From Hemerocallis citrina (taxonomy: Eukaryota; Streptophyta; Magnoliopsida; Asparagales; Asphodelaceae), in assembly GCA_017893485.1 (NCBI GenBank), contig CM030364.1, positions 247,610,122-247,674,121 on the forward strand: DNA of 64,000 nt, written 5' to 3'. The notes beneath the pieces were generated by a model. It saw nothing but the letters and a program-made list of their open reading frames with translations, did no database searches and had not been told where the DNA came from. Positions 22,778 through 33,577 of this stretch are shown here, piece by piece (positions within the stretch are counted from its first letter, which is position 1; every line of letters begins with the position of its first letter). A program made the translations under genes and the position numbers.

Positions 22778-23276
22778 ATGCCTCCAAAGAAGGGGAAGAC
22801 GACGGTCTCTAAGCGTAGAGCCACTCCCACACTTTCTCCTCCTCCATTCCAGGAGGTCCTCCCTCAACCCGCTCAACAAGTCCAGCAGCCTAGACAGTCT
22901 CTCCCTCAACCTGCCCAGCAGCCGCAGCCCTGGGCAGCCTCTTTCACAGCAACCTCAGCCCCAGCAGGCTCCTCAAGGGCCTCAAAGGGCTACCGCAGGA
23001 CCCTCCTGCCGGAGTCGCCAAAAACAATCTCTTCATAATGACCACGTCTCCATACATAACTCCTCTTTCGACTCCATGGCCTCTCACAGCCCCCCAATGC
23101 CGAAGGATCTCCACAACGTTCTTATCAACTGGCAGCACGGGATAGACCTTCGGACCCGCTTGGATGAGAGATGGACCCATGATGGGATCCCCCACCGAGA
23201 ACATCAAAGGGGTCCGGCAGGCCCGATCCCCCCGCAAGCCAGATCACAGAAGGTCCAACTCTCCCAGGAAGCGAAG
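22778..23276 (+). pseudogene. Element A gag, N-terminal part, cut by the D insertion
   Basis: The frame starts MPPKKGKTTVSKRRATPTL, echoing MPPRKVRSRGS of element B. A proline/glutamine-rich stretch follows, as in Tat-type gag N termini. A frame change near 23000 is followed by HNDHVSIHNSSFDSMASH, the counterpart of the HQENISIHNASSASMASH segment of B. Sequence identity to B continues up to the cgaag target at 23272-23276 and resumes after 46197. Confidence 0.75.
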
Positions 23277-23377
23277 TGTAACGCCCCGATTTTCGGTAAC
23301 TGGGAAACCGTGACATAAGCCAGAATATTTCCTTCAATTAGCCACAATACACAGAAAAACTAGAAAATTTAAATTTT

Positions 23378-23383
23378 TTTATT
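23378..23383 (-). promoter_or_regulatory. Poly(A) signal of unit D
   Basis: The minus strand reads AATAAA within GTTGAATAAAAAA. The same context (tattgaataaaaagtttt) carries the signal in unit C. It lies about 100 bp from the inferred 3' end of the LTR unit. Confidence 0.5.
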
Positions 23384-25247
23384 CAACACAAATGTATTAT
23401 AAATCTGAATGTTTATAAAACTGTAATACATTACATCAGTGTTACAATAATACCATTATAATCCCAAGTGTTACAACTTTCAATAAGTTACATCAGAGTA
23501 CAATGAATAAAGAACAACACTTGGTACTTCACTTGGATGCTTTCCAACAAATAAATAAATTACAATAATTGTTATAAATGGAACAATAGTAAACAACATA
23601 TAATACAGAGGAAATAAAAACGACTCTTGCTTCTCTCGCCTTGAGTCCTCCTGAATCCTGTACCTGTACTTCTGCATCCAGTACCTATTGAAATGGGGAC
23701 GTCATTACATATACTGACATTTTAAGGCTGATGACTAGCAGCGATTCTCCACTTAAAGTAAACAGATTGATGAAAAGAGAAACATGTATATATAATTGAT
23801 GTGTTAGTGTATGTTATGACTTAGACTCTAATACGAGATTGACTAACGCAATGATGCACTTATTCTAATGCAAGCAAGTCACCAGAATAGTATGCAGCCC
23901 ATACTACATACGCTCCATCTCAAGCCGTTTCTTCATATATAGAAATTTGAACCCGCATCATAAATTCTACTCTTGTACTCGACTTGTTTCTGAAGATACA
24001 ATGTGACTGATGAGGTTGCAGGTATGGTCTATTTTCGTTACTACAGTCATACAGTGGTGTCCATGTTTGCCACTATTGCCTCACTCAAATATCTGTCAAA
24101 TCTTTTGGAGTTATTGCTGGTTACCAGGTTAGCCCGAAGCCTCCTCTATCGCCTCCGAGCCAGACCGTAGTCTAGGGCTTCTCGCCCTTAGATACAAGAC
24201 AAGACGGAGTTCCGGGGGGTCCATCCCCCTAGCTCCGACAGGAATCGCTTCCGCCTTATCATGGTACTTCAGAAATTAACAGACGAGATATGGATCCCGT
24301 GCTCCCAACTCGTGAGAAGGCACAGACCGTATCCTTTTGAGAAGAATGGTACAACCCAATAACACCGCCTAATGTCGGCCTGTAGGACAGCTCGGATCAT
24401 AAGGTATCACCCTTAACACCGACTCATTCCCTTCGGCGAAAAATGATAATAAGTAAATGTTAAGTAGTAATATCCATAAGTTACTACCCTAATAATGTCA
24501 CTAAACCCAAACAATTTCACGGGTTTTCAATAAAAATTTTCTTAAGATTATTTTGATCCAACTTATGGCCTATCGATCCAAGACACCGGTGACGGGATCT
24601 CCCTCACTCATCATTACCCCTAATTCGGATCTTGTCAACATACTTTGCCCGCGATCAACCCACATCAGTTAAGATCCGTCAGCGCTCGAGGTGTGATTTA
24701 TCCATAGTTTCTAAGGTGGTAAGATGCGAGTCTTGATGTCAATGACCCCTAGGGTAACTATAAGATCCCAGACGAGCTTTTACCAAGGTAACAATCCTAG
24801 TGACTTTCCCAACCATTATTACCCATTTATTTAAGGTGAAGCATGTTCACATCATGTGGTCCAATCTCAATTAGAACCGCATACAACTAGAACTCATGGG
24901 TTCTTTTTCCCAAATTTGAACTAGGACAACATGCGACTAGGTTCATGGGTTCTTTCTCAAAGTTGAGCTAGAACCACCTAGAACCTAAATGCATGAGTTC
25001 CTCGCCAATTCGAGCTAGAACTATCATGGAGCTAGTTTCATGGGTTTCTTCTTAAAATTGAACTAGAACAACTTTGGAATATGGATTCATTTCAATAATT
25101 CCATTGTATTGGCATGCAAGCTAACTCATGGGTTCCTTTTTAGAATTTAACTAAAACCACTACAAACATATAACTTAACATGCATGGATTCTTTTGAATT
25201 CAAAACAACCACACATCTCAACATGGGTACTTTACTAGAACTACTAC
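23384..25247 (-). other. Unit D non-coding body, part 1
   Basis: There is no gene here. Conserved blocks shared with unit C include the ATGCAGCCCATA module (23892-23910) and the aagatccgtcagcg block near 24670. A stretch of imperfect repeats (24860-25190) follows, in which catgggttc and aactagaac words recur. Element B interrupts that repeat stretch at 25248. Confidence 0.6.
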
Positions 25248-25907
25248 TGTTGCCGCTAAATTTGGTGTGGGGGCAAACAGATAGAACTTGTGGATTCTTG
25301 GGGAAACTGAATAGAAAAACCTGTGTACCTGTTCCGCCGGGCCTCGATCGTCGTTCCCGCCGTGCACCTGCAAAAAGTGTGAGACACCGGGGTTGTTCCC
25401 GGCGACGCACCCTCCGACTCTCAAGTCAGTAATCTGGCGGACTATGAAAGAGCGTAAAAACTGGTGAAAGATTGATTACCTCGCAATGGAGATGGATGGG
25501 GGGTATTTATAGGCGTCTTAGGGACTGGATTAGGAATGTAATCCCCGTGATTAGATAAGTAATATTCCTTGTAGTCAGATAAGGAAAGTAATCTGATAAG
25601 GTATATTCCCCCTAATCAGTTAAGGAATTTAATCCCTGGCTCCCAGTGGTAGGAGGGATGTGAATCAGGGCCGTTGGTTGAGGTTAATCAGGGACCTTGA
25701 TTTTATCCCGACGGAATGGGTGTGTAACGGGTCAAAACCCGCACCCACTTTGGGGTGGATCCATTTGTGGGTTATTGGGTTTTTGAGGTGAAGACCCGAC
25801 ACCCAGTTTGGACCCTTTGGTTGGTGAAATTACCGTTTTACCCCTGTACTTCAAGATTCGTGTTCCGTTTGGACGATTCCGATTTAACCCCATTTTTAGC
25901 CATATCA
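25248..25907 (-). mobile_element. Element B 3' LTR (660 bp)
   Basis: On the sense strand it runs TGATATGGC to GGCAACA. A TATAAATA box lies at 25504-25511 (minus). The bases just beyond it, 25908-25925, read GGGAGTGGGGGGCTCG on the minus strand, which is the polypurine tract. Confidence 0.9.
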
Positions 25908-26189
25908 CGAGCCCCCCACTCCCGAAGATTGATGTTTAATCAGACTTCGAGGAGTAGTTTCACTGTTTTCACTGGCTATCAGGGTTGTATCGGGAACTAG
26001 ATGGAGCATTGCTGAATCGCGAAGGAGGTGGTATGGTGATTTTTCCTGCAGATGGGACTCTTGAACCGTCCCCGTGCTCTTCTTAGTTAGCGGTTTGGCC
26101 GTCTCTGCTTGTTGGGAGTTGGTGCGAAGGGCGCCAAAGTCACGCACGTGATGCAGCCGGCGCTGCGGACACTTAGCGACTGACGCCGA

Positions 26190-27950
26190 ACTCACTCGGT
26201 GCCGAACTCACCCCCGTAAGAGGGTCGGGGGCACGAGCGCTCGGTAGAAGGTGCCGAGCTGAATTAGTGCCGAACTCACGCCCGTAAAACGATCGGTGGC
26301 ACGAGTGTTCGGCGAATGGCACCGAGCTGAAAACGTGCCGAACTTACGCCCGTAAAACGATCGGTGACACGAGTGTTCGGCGAACGGTGCCGAGCTGAAA
26401 ACGTGCCGAACTCACGCCCGCAAAACGATCGGTGGCACGAGTGCTCGGCGAACAGTGTCGAGCTGAAAGCGTGCCGAACTCACGCCCGTAAAACGATCGG
26501 TGGCACGAGTGTTCGGCGAACGGTGCCGAGCTGAAAACGTGCCGAACTCACGCCCGTAAAACGATCGGTGGCACGAGAGTTCGGCGAACGGTGCCGAGCT
26601 GAAAACGTGCCGAACTCACGCCCGTAAAACGATCGGTGGCACGAGTGTTCGGCGAATGGCACCGAGCTGAAAACGTGCCGAACCCACGCCCGTAAAACGA
26701 TCGGTGGCACGAGTGTCCGGCGAACGGCACCGAGCTAAAAACGCGTCGAACTCACGCCTGTAAAACGATCGGTGGCACGAGCGATCGGCGAACGGTGCCG
26801 AGCGGAAAACGTGCCGAACTCACGCCCGTAAAACGATCGGTGGCACGAGTGTTCGGCGAACGGTGCCGAGCTGAAAACGTGCCGAACTCACGCCCGTAAA
26901 ACGGTCGGTGGCACGAGTGCTCGGCGAACAGTGCCGAGCTGAAAGCGTGCCGAACTCACGCCCGTAAAACGATCGGTGGCACGAGTGTTCGGCGAACGGT
27001 GCCGAGCTGAAAACGTGCCGAACTCACGCCCGTAAAACGATCGGTGACACGAGAGTTCGGCGAACGGTGCCGAGCTGAAAACGTGCCGAACTCACGCCCG
27101 TAAAACGATCGGTGGCACGAGTGTTCGGCGAACGGTGCCGAGCTGAAAACATGCCGAACTCACGCCCGTAAAACGATCGGTGGCACGAGTGCTCGGCGAA
27201 CAGTGCCGAGCTGAAAACGTGCCGAACTCACGCCCGTAAAACGGTCGGTGGCACGAGTGTTCGGCGAATGGCACCGAGCTGAAAACGTGCCGAACTCACG
27301 CCCGTAAAACGATCGGTGGCACGAGTGTTCGGCAAACGGTGCCGAGCTGAAAACGTGCCGAACTCACGCCCGTAAAACGATCGGTGGCACGAGTGCTCGG
27401 CGAACAGTGCCGAGCTGAAAACGTGCCGAACTCACACCCGTAAAACGATCGGTGGCACGAGCGTTCGGCGAACGGTGCCGAGCTGAAAACGTGCCAAACT
27501 CACGCCCGTAAAACGATCGGTGGCAGGAGTGCTCGGCGAACAGTGCCGAGCTGAAAACGTGCCGAACTCACGCCTGTAAAACGATCGGTGGCATGAGCGG
27601 GCGGCGAACGGTGCTGAGCGGAAAACGTGCCGAACTCACGCCCGTAAAACGATCGGTGGCACGAGTGTTCGGCGAACGGTGCAGAGCTGAAAACGTGCCG
27701 AACTCACGCCCGTAAAACGATCGGTGGCACGAGTGCTCGGCGAACAGTGCCGAGCTGAAAACGTGCCGAACTCACGCCCATAAAACGGTCGGTGGCACGA
27801 GTGTTCGGCGAATGGCACCGAGCTAAAAACGTGCCGAACTCACGCCCGTAAAACGATCGGTGGCACGAGTGTTCGGCGAACGCTGCCGAGCTGGAAACGT
27901 GTCGAACTCACGCCCGTAAAACGATCGGTGGCACGAGAGTTCGGCAGCTT
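26190..27950. repeat. 68-bp tandem repeat array 1 (about 26 copies)
   Basis: The unit contains gtgccgaactcacgcccgta, aaacgatcggtggcacgag and ttcggcgaacggtgccgag in succession. The 68-bp period is seen directly, because the same word recurs at multiples of 68 bases. Copies are highly similar, with recurrent variants (tgctcggcgaacagtg versus tgttcggcgaatggca) suggesting higher-order duplication of several units. The open frames across it are repeat artefacts. The same unit forms a second array at 32100-32640. Confidence 0.9.
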
Positions 27951-28274
27951 GTGCCGAAGATTCGGACTTGTTTGTTTCTTTTTGGGCTGAGTTTTGGCGG
28001 TTCTGGCGGATGTGACCCTCTGCGCTTCTGACAGATGTGACGTCGTCTGAGTTTTCTGACAGGTGTGACGTCCATTAACACTGCCTCCTGGGCTTCTGCC
28101 AGACGTGACGTCCATTAATGCCGCCTCCTGGACTTCTGCTAGGCGAGATGGTCATTAATGCGCCGTCTGGGTCAGCGTGGAGAACAAGGTGATGTCTGGG
28201 GTCTCTGTTTGTCGTTTTGTGGGGGTGGGCCTGCGTTAGAGGCCCATTTACCTCGATTGAAGCGCTGGCTCCTC
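27951..28274 (+). other. Upstream region of the antisense gene
   Basis: It contains four imperfect repeats of a ttctg.cagatgtgacgtc word (27990-28170), each with a tgacgt core resembling a bZIP/ASF-1 (TGACG) site. The TATA box follows. These could be upstream elements of the antisense promoter. Confidence 0.4.
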
Positions 28275-28282
28275 TATAAAAA
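28275..28282 (+). promoter_or_regulatory. TATA box of the antisense gene in element B
   Basis: TATAAAAA lies in the context cctctataaaaatcctcacc, 150 bp upstream of the start codon at 28433. A TATA box at the equivalent place in element A (50803-50810, minus) supports it. Confidence 0.65.
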
Positions 28283-28432
28283 TCCTCACCCCCTCCTCAT
28301 TTTTTACTTTCCAAGCTTTTCGTTCGCGTCTTAGTCTGCTGTGAGAGAGCTTCAGGTGATCACTGACTGTTTTCCGGCGAAGTTTCCGACGAGTTCCCCT
28401 TTCAAGGTAACCTTCATATTTATCTTCTAAAC

Positions 28433-30545
28433 ATGTCTGTTTACCACACTTCTTCTTCGTCCGAGCCCTCCCTCGGAGCCGACGGAGCTCCAACTTCGGG
28501 TCGAGCGGCCAGGGGCCAGAAGGTGTTCGGCAAAGACTCTATTGTGGAGGATCCGAAGCGCATGGGGGCGTTCGGCCAGCTGCCAGGACCGCTGACGGGG
28601 CTCCATAGGGTTCGAGAAATCCCAGAGGATAAGGCGGAACGGATAGTGTACGGGAGGGCGAGGTCGTTCGAGGAGAACGCGGCGAGGGAGACAACGGAGG
28701 CCGACGAGACGGTGTCGATTCTCGCCGAGGAGGACCTAGGTTCGATTCGAGACTGCTTCTAGATCCCGCAGGAGTACGAGCTTATGCTGCCGGGCCCCGG
28801 GGTTAGAGCCAACTCGTCGTTGCCGGTGACTATATGTTGCTGGCCGGTTGACGCCTTTATCGCCGGAGCTCGGCTACCTCTCCATCCGTTCGCGGTGACG
28901 GTCTTAAATTGGTTCGGGGTCAGCCCTATCCAACTTATGCCGAACGCCTGGAGAGTCATAAACGGCTTCGTACTTCACTGCCAGGCGGAGGGGATTCAGC
29001 CGGAGTTGAGTGTGCTTCGGACCATCTATCAGCTGCACCAAGGGAATAGGTCGGCCTACCGGTACTATCTGACTCCGAGGCATGGGGGGAGGCTTGTCGT
29101 CTGTCCGGACTCTATCAAGTACTGGCGCGAGAAGTATCTTCTGGTGCGTAGCGCGGAGGCCTGGCCTATTCCCGTTGGTTGGGTGGACGGTGTTCCGAAG
29201 AGGGTGAAGGCGCCGCCGGCACTTCGACCCGAAGACGAAGACGCCGTACGGGCGCTTCTTGATCGGCCGAAGTATGACTGGAGGGAGTTGACCGAGGACG
29301 TCCTGTATGAGGGAGGGCTCGCTCATGTTAACCCCAGTACGCTGCTTTTATTTACTGTCTTCGTTTTCTTTTTGCTTCCTTTTCCTTGTCTTGTTCCGAG
29401 CTAACCAATTTGACTTTTGGTGCAGAGCAAATGGACTACCAAGCAGTGCTGGCGTTGAGGACGAGCCTCGCCAATAAGGCTCCGAGGAAGAGGAAGAGGG
29501 TGGCGTCGAAGCAGCCGGCGCCCAAGGCTCCGAAGATTACGCAGGTGGCCGAAGAAGTAGAGATCTTGGAGTCCCCCGTGGTCGAGGTCGGGGCCGCTTC
29601 CTCGTCGGCCAGGGTCGGCGAGTTGCCCGTCACCGAGGTCCTAACCATGGTGACGCCGCCGTTGACGAAGGCGGCCGAGGAGCTTCTGACCGAGGCTCAT
29701 AAAAGGATCCACGTCCCGGACTGGCAGGTTCGGAGGCACGACGGGTTCCTTGGTAATTCCTTGGCGAGCATGGAGGCCATCAAGCACCTCGCCACGCCGA
29801 AGGATCGCGCGGCTATGGAGGCCGGACGAGAGGGAGACGACATCATCGAGATAGCGCGCTCGGCGGTGTCGGTAAGTGCTGAGCCGAGCCCCTCCTTTTC
29901 ATGCCGACCTTCTTAAGTTTGTAATTTTTGTGAATTTTTGCGTTCTATTCGCAGATAGTTGTTCACTTCGGGCACCTTACCGAGAGGTTGGCGGCCCAGG
30001 AGAAGGAGATGAAGAAGGAGAACGACCAGGCCCGGAAGGAGAAGGACAAGATCCGGGGCGAGCTCGACAAACTCGAGCTGAATTTCGAGGCGAAGTCGGC
30101 GAGGGCAGCCTACCTCGAGGACCGGGTCAAGACGCTGGAGGACCAGCTTCGGCAGCAGAAGGAGGAGGCGGCCAAGCAGATGGCGGATGCGGCCGAGGCC
30201 CAAGCGGCGGCAGTGAAAAAAGCGGAGGATGCGACCTTGGAGAAGGCGCAGGGCTACCTCGCCGTGAACATGGCCAAAGCTTTCGCCGACGCTCTCGCCC
30301 GGGTGACAGAGGCCTACCCCACCGTTGACGTCTCGGGTTGGCGGCTTTTCCCGGGGTACGTCGAAGGCTTTGACCCCGAATCGGAGGGGGAAGAAGAAGA
30401 GGAGGAAAGGGGCGACGAAGAGCCTTCGGTCGATCCCCCCGCCGGAGCTCAGGGGTCGGTGGTTACCCCCTTGGCGACGGTTGCCCCTTCGGAGGCGTCG
30501 CCCTCGACCCCTTCTCACCGCCCCGGGAAAGAGGTCGAGCCCTGA
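28433..30545 (+). CDS. Antisense extra gene of the Tat element: gypsy-type transposon domain plus coiled coil
   Basis: There are three exons: 28433-29336, 29426-29871 and 29955-30545. The introns have GT...AG ends (gtacgc...tgcag in phase 1; gtaagt...gcag in phase 0). Exon 1 contains LMLPGPGVRANSSL and FAVTVLNWFGVSPIQLMPNA. It also has YRYYLTPRHGGRLV and SIKYWREKYLLV. I associate this pattern with the plant domain called putative gypsy-type transposon (Transposase_28). Exon 2 has a basic KAPRKRKRV patch, a possible nuclear signal. Exon 3 is a long charged coiled coil followed by an acidic EGEEEEEERGDEE tail. An in-frame TAG at 28760-28762 breaks exon 1 in this copy; element A has a sense codon there (FMIPKDF). 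The gene is read opposite to gag-pol from its own TATA box. Its function in the retrotransposon is unknown. Confidence 0.7.
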
Positions 30546-30712
30546 TCCCGTCTGTTTTTTTTTTCTTTCCGTCTGTTCTTTTTTTTTGTGTAACGCCTAA
30601 TAGCAGACTGGCCACCGCTATCCTTTTTTTTGTAATGAATGAAAAACTTCAACTTTTTGGGCTCGGCTTCGTGCACTTGTCTGCTGCCTGTTGAGTGCTC
30701 GCGAATTTGTTC

Positions 30713-30718
30713 AATAAA
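30713..30718 (+). promoter_or_regulatory. Poly(A) signal after the first antisense gene
   Basis: AATAAA lies in gttcaataaaaccc, 168 bp after the stop codon at 30545. A weaker aatgaatgaa stretch lies at 30636-30645. Confidence 0.45.
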
Positions 30719-30782
30719 ACCCCCGAAGTCTAGGACTTGGGCCATGCCTGAATTTTTGTTGCTTGTTTGTATTTCTTTTCAG

Positions 30783-31703
30783 CTCGTCCTGGTAGCTCAA
30801 GAGATCGAGCGTGCAGGGTCGGATGCCAAGGTTCGAGCCGAGGCAGGGCTCGGGGCGACAAGGCTGAGTCTGGCGAGGTGTAGAGAGCGACTTTACGAAG
30901 TCGAGCTAGGACTGCGCCGAGCCGAAACCGAGCGAGGCCAGCTTCAGCTTATCTTAGGGCAGCGGGACAGCGATATCCGGCGTCTGGAAAGCAGGATTGC
31001 CGAGATGACTGCCTCGGGTGAGGGCGAGGCTTCGCCAGCTGCCTTCACTAGTAGCCTTCGGACCAAGTGCTTTCGCCACACGCTGTCAAAGGTAACGGCG
31101 GAGAGGGACGATCTGCTTTCGGAGATTCAGCATTTGCAATCTACGGAGACTAAGCTTCGGACGGAGGGAGAGGAGCTAACAACTAAGGTGGCCGATCTTA
31201 CGGTCGAACGAGATGAATTGGCGGCCGAAGTCGATGTTTTGAAGAGAGCCACCGTTGATAGGAGCATCGAAGTCACCCATCTTCGTCATCTCATCGCGAG
31301 CCATGTTGGAGTTCCGTCCTCGGCGGTACCGGCCTGCTTCGAGGCCGAGGCGCAGGATGGTTCATTGAGGGGTCGGATCTCCGAGCTGGAAGCAGAGGTG
31401 GCTCGCCTCAGACCGCGTTCGGGGCCAGTTAATGTGAGGAGCACTTCATGCACCCGAGCAGAGAGCGAGCGCGGCATCACTTTTTACGAGATGGCGACCC
31501 GTGAGCGCCTCGGTCATCCGAGCCCGGGGGACGCGCAGAGCTCCGTTGCCATTTCGTCGAGCGGTGCATCTGTCGGCGTGGCGGCGAGAAGCAGTGCCGA
31601 GGATACGTCTCAACTTGCTGGCCTGGGATCGGGTTCCGGAGGCAAACGTTGTCGACCTCAAGTGTCTTTGAAGAGGAGCATCCCTGCGCCTCGGAAGCGT
31701 TGA
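30783..31703 (+). CDS. Second antisense coiled-coil reading frame in element B
   Basis: An open frame follows a good splice acceptor (tttcttttcag at 30772-30782) and continues to the stop at 31703, about 306 residues. An in-frame methionine exists upstream at 30639, but the acceptor suggests that the segment is an exon. The protein is almost all heptad-like charged helix, for example ELGLRRAETERGQLQLILGQ and TVERDELAAEVDVLKRA. It then has a serine-rich stretch and a basic C terminus (KRSIPAPRKR). No enzyme domain is visible. It may be an alternative 3' part of the preceding gene, or a separate gene that arose by duplication, since both start with a V.-rich segment after an acceptor and continue as coiled coil. 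AATAAA at 31798-31803 follows. Confidence 0.5.
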   Translation, partial: LVLVAQEIERAGSDAKVRAEAGLGATRLSLARCRERLYEVELGLRRAETERGQLQLILGQRDSDIRRLESRIAEMTASGEGEASPAAFTSSLRTKCFRHTLSKVTAERDDLLSEIQHLQSTETKLRTEGEELTTKVADLTVERDELAAEVDVLKRATVDRSIEVTHLRHLIASHVGVPSSAVPACFEAEAQDGSLRGRISELEAEVARLRPRSGPVNVRSTSCTRAESERGITFYEMATRERLGHPSPGDAQSSVAISSSGASVGVAARSSAEDTSQLAGLGSGSGGKRCRPQVSLKRSIPAPRKR

Positions 31704-31797
31704 TGGGTCCGGGTTTGGTGTCTTGTAATCTTCGCTTTTCAGCTTCTTGTAATCTTTTAGTGCCTTGTAATATTGATGTATGTAAGGGTTGTTTTTT

Positions 31798-31803
31798 AAT
31801 AAA
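31798..31803 (+). promoter_or_regulatory. Poly(A) signal after the coiled-coil frame
   Basis: AATAAA lies 95 bp after the stop, preceded by three ttgtaat words (31745-31770) of the upstream-element type seen in plant 3' ends. Confidence 0.5.
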
Positions 31804-32099
31804 ATTGGAATCGATTTAACTGTCGTCATATCATAGTTGCTCAATTTTTGCTCTGATTGTGGAGTTGTGGAACCGAGGTCTGAGACTTGGCATTTTTGAT
31901 TGGTGTTGACCGCCGGACCCGAGCCTGTTACACGATTGGTGCCGAAAAAAGCTCGGGACGGGTGCCGGACCCAATCCCTCGATAAGGTCGGTGGCAAGAG
32001 TGCTCGGAGCGGGCGCCGAGGCTTCAGACTTGGGGAATCTCTGGGGATCTTGAGCGCCGAACCTAAGCGTGCAACACGGCCAGTGGTGAATGGCACCGA
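31804..32099. other. Degenerate border of repeat array 2
   Basis: Words of the 68-bp repeat appear in scrambled, diverged form (ggtgccgaaaaaagctcggg, aaggtcggtggcaagagtgc) before the regular array begins. Confidence 0.5.
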
Positions 32100-32640
32100 G
32101 CTGGAAATGTGCCGAACTCACGCCCATAAAACGATCGGTGGCACGAGTGTTCGGCGAATGGTACCGAGCTGAAAACGTGCCGAACTTTCGCCCGTAAAAT
32201 GATCGGCGGAGCGAACGTTCGGCGAATGGTACCGAGCTGAAAACGTGCCGAACTCACGCCCGTAAAATGATCGGTGGAGCGAACGTTCGGCGAATGGTAC
32301 CGAGCTGAAAACGTGCCGAACTCACGCCCGTAAAACGATCGGTGGCACGAGTGTTCGACGAATTGTGCCGAGCTGAAAACGTGCCGAACTTTCGCCCGTA
32401 AAACGATCGGCGGAGCGAACGTTCGGCGAATGGTACCGAGCTGAAAACGTGCCGAACTCACGCCCATAAAACGATCGGTGGCACGAGTGTTCGGCGAATG
32501 GTGCCGTTCTGAAAACGTGCCGAACTCACGCCCGTAAAACGATCGGTGGCACGGGTGTTCGGCGAATGGTACCGAGCTGAAAATGTTCCGAACTCACGCC
32601 CGTAAAACGATCGGTGGCACGAACGCTCGGTAACAAAGTG
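32100..32640. repeat. 68-bp tandem repeat array 2 (about 8 copies)
   Basis: It has the same 68-bp unit and orientation as the array at 26190-27950, with its own variants (ggcggagcgaacgttcgg, tttcgcccgta). The two arrays bracket the antisense gene block. Confidence 0.85.
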
Positions 32641-33415
32641 TTGGAGTCCGAACCTTTGTAAGAGTAAGGGTATGGGAGCAATTCCGAATCGCGAACTACC
32701 CCTGGCTCGCTTGGAAGCGAACTGGCGAAGTAGAATCCAGCCAAGTGTTGGACTCCGGAACCATCGTAAGATTAAGGGCGTGGGAGCAATTCCGAATGGC
32801 GAACTACCCCTAGTTTGCTTGGGAGCGAGCCTGCGGAGTAGAGTCGAACCAAGTGTTGGACTCCGTACCATTCAACGACTGCAGGAGCAATTTCGAACGG
32901 CGATCTGCCCCCGGCTCGTCTATAGACGTGCCGAGGAGGGAGAGTCGAGCCGAGTTCTGGACTCCGAACCATCGTGTGGGTAGTTTAAGAGATGCAGGAG
33001 CAGTTTCGAATGGCGAGCTACTTCTAGTCCGCTTAGGAGCGAACTTGCGAAGTAAGGCCGAACCAAGTTTTGGACTCCGATCCATTCAACGGCTGCAGGA
33101 GCAATTTCGAACGGCGATCTACCCCGGCTCGTCTATAGACGTGCCGAGGAGGAAGAGTCGAGCCGAGTGCTGGACTCCGAACCATCGTGTGGGTAGTTTA
33201 AGAGATGCAGGAGCAGTTTCGAATGGCGAGCTACTTCTAGTCCGCTTAGGAGCGAACTTGCGAAGTAAAGCCGAACCAAGTTTTGGACTCCGATCCATTC
33301 AACGGCTGCAGGAGCAATTTCGAACGGCGATCTACCCCCGGCTCGTCTATAGACGTGCCGAGGAGGAAGAGTCGAGCCGAGTGCTGGACTCCGAACCATC
33401 GTGTGGTTAGAAAAT
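32641..33415. repeat. Tandem repeats of about 107 bp forming a 214-bp higher-order unit
   Basis: The phrase tggactccga(a/t)cc.t opens each unit of about 107 bp, followed by gcaggagcaatttcgaa, a cggcgatctac or gcgagctact block and a gag-purine block. Alternating types A and B make a unit of about 214 bp, seen between 32957, 33170 and 33384. Open frames across it are artefacts. Confidence 0.75.
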
Positions 33416-33577
33416 TAAAGGCTGAGGTATGCGATAGTATCAAAAATATGAAAAACTTTATTTATTAATATCTAATGGTCGGCTGCTTCTAAAGTTGCTA
33501 GCCGTTATTACAATGAAAAAAGAACAAAGGAAAAATTACTAGTAGCAGGAGAGGAGTGGTCCGACATCTCGAGTTAC
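33416..33577. other. Spacer between the tandem repeats and the pol stop codon
   Basis: A short non-coding AT-rich stretch, representing 3' untranslated sequence after element B pol on the minus strand. Confidence 0.5.

Noticed and set aside
25147..25432. Open frames repeated identically near 39340-39557
   Set aside because: They are the same LTR sequence of element B read twice, containing promoter, poly(A) and primer-site sequence rather than a gene.
26190..27950. Regularly spaced repeats that could suggest a CRISPR array
   Set aside because: There are no unique spacers: the whole 68-bp unit repeats head to tail, in a plant retrotransposon. It is a tandem satellite-type array.
26480..28115. 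Several open frames reading CHRSFYGR, GTFSARH and similar words
   Set aside because: They are translations of the 68-bp repeat. The residue repetition follows the DNA period and has no start or context of its own.
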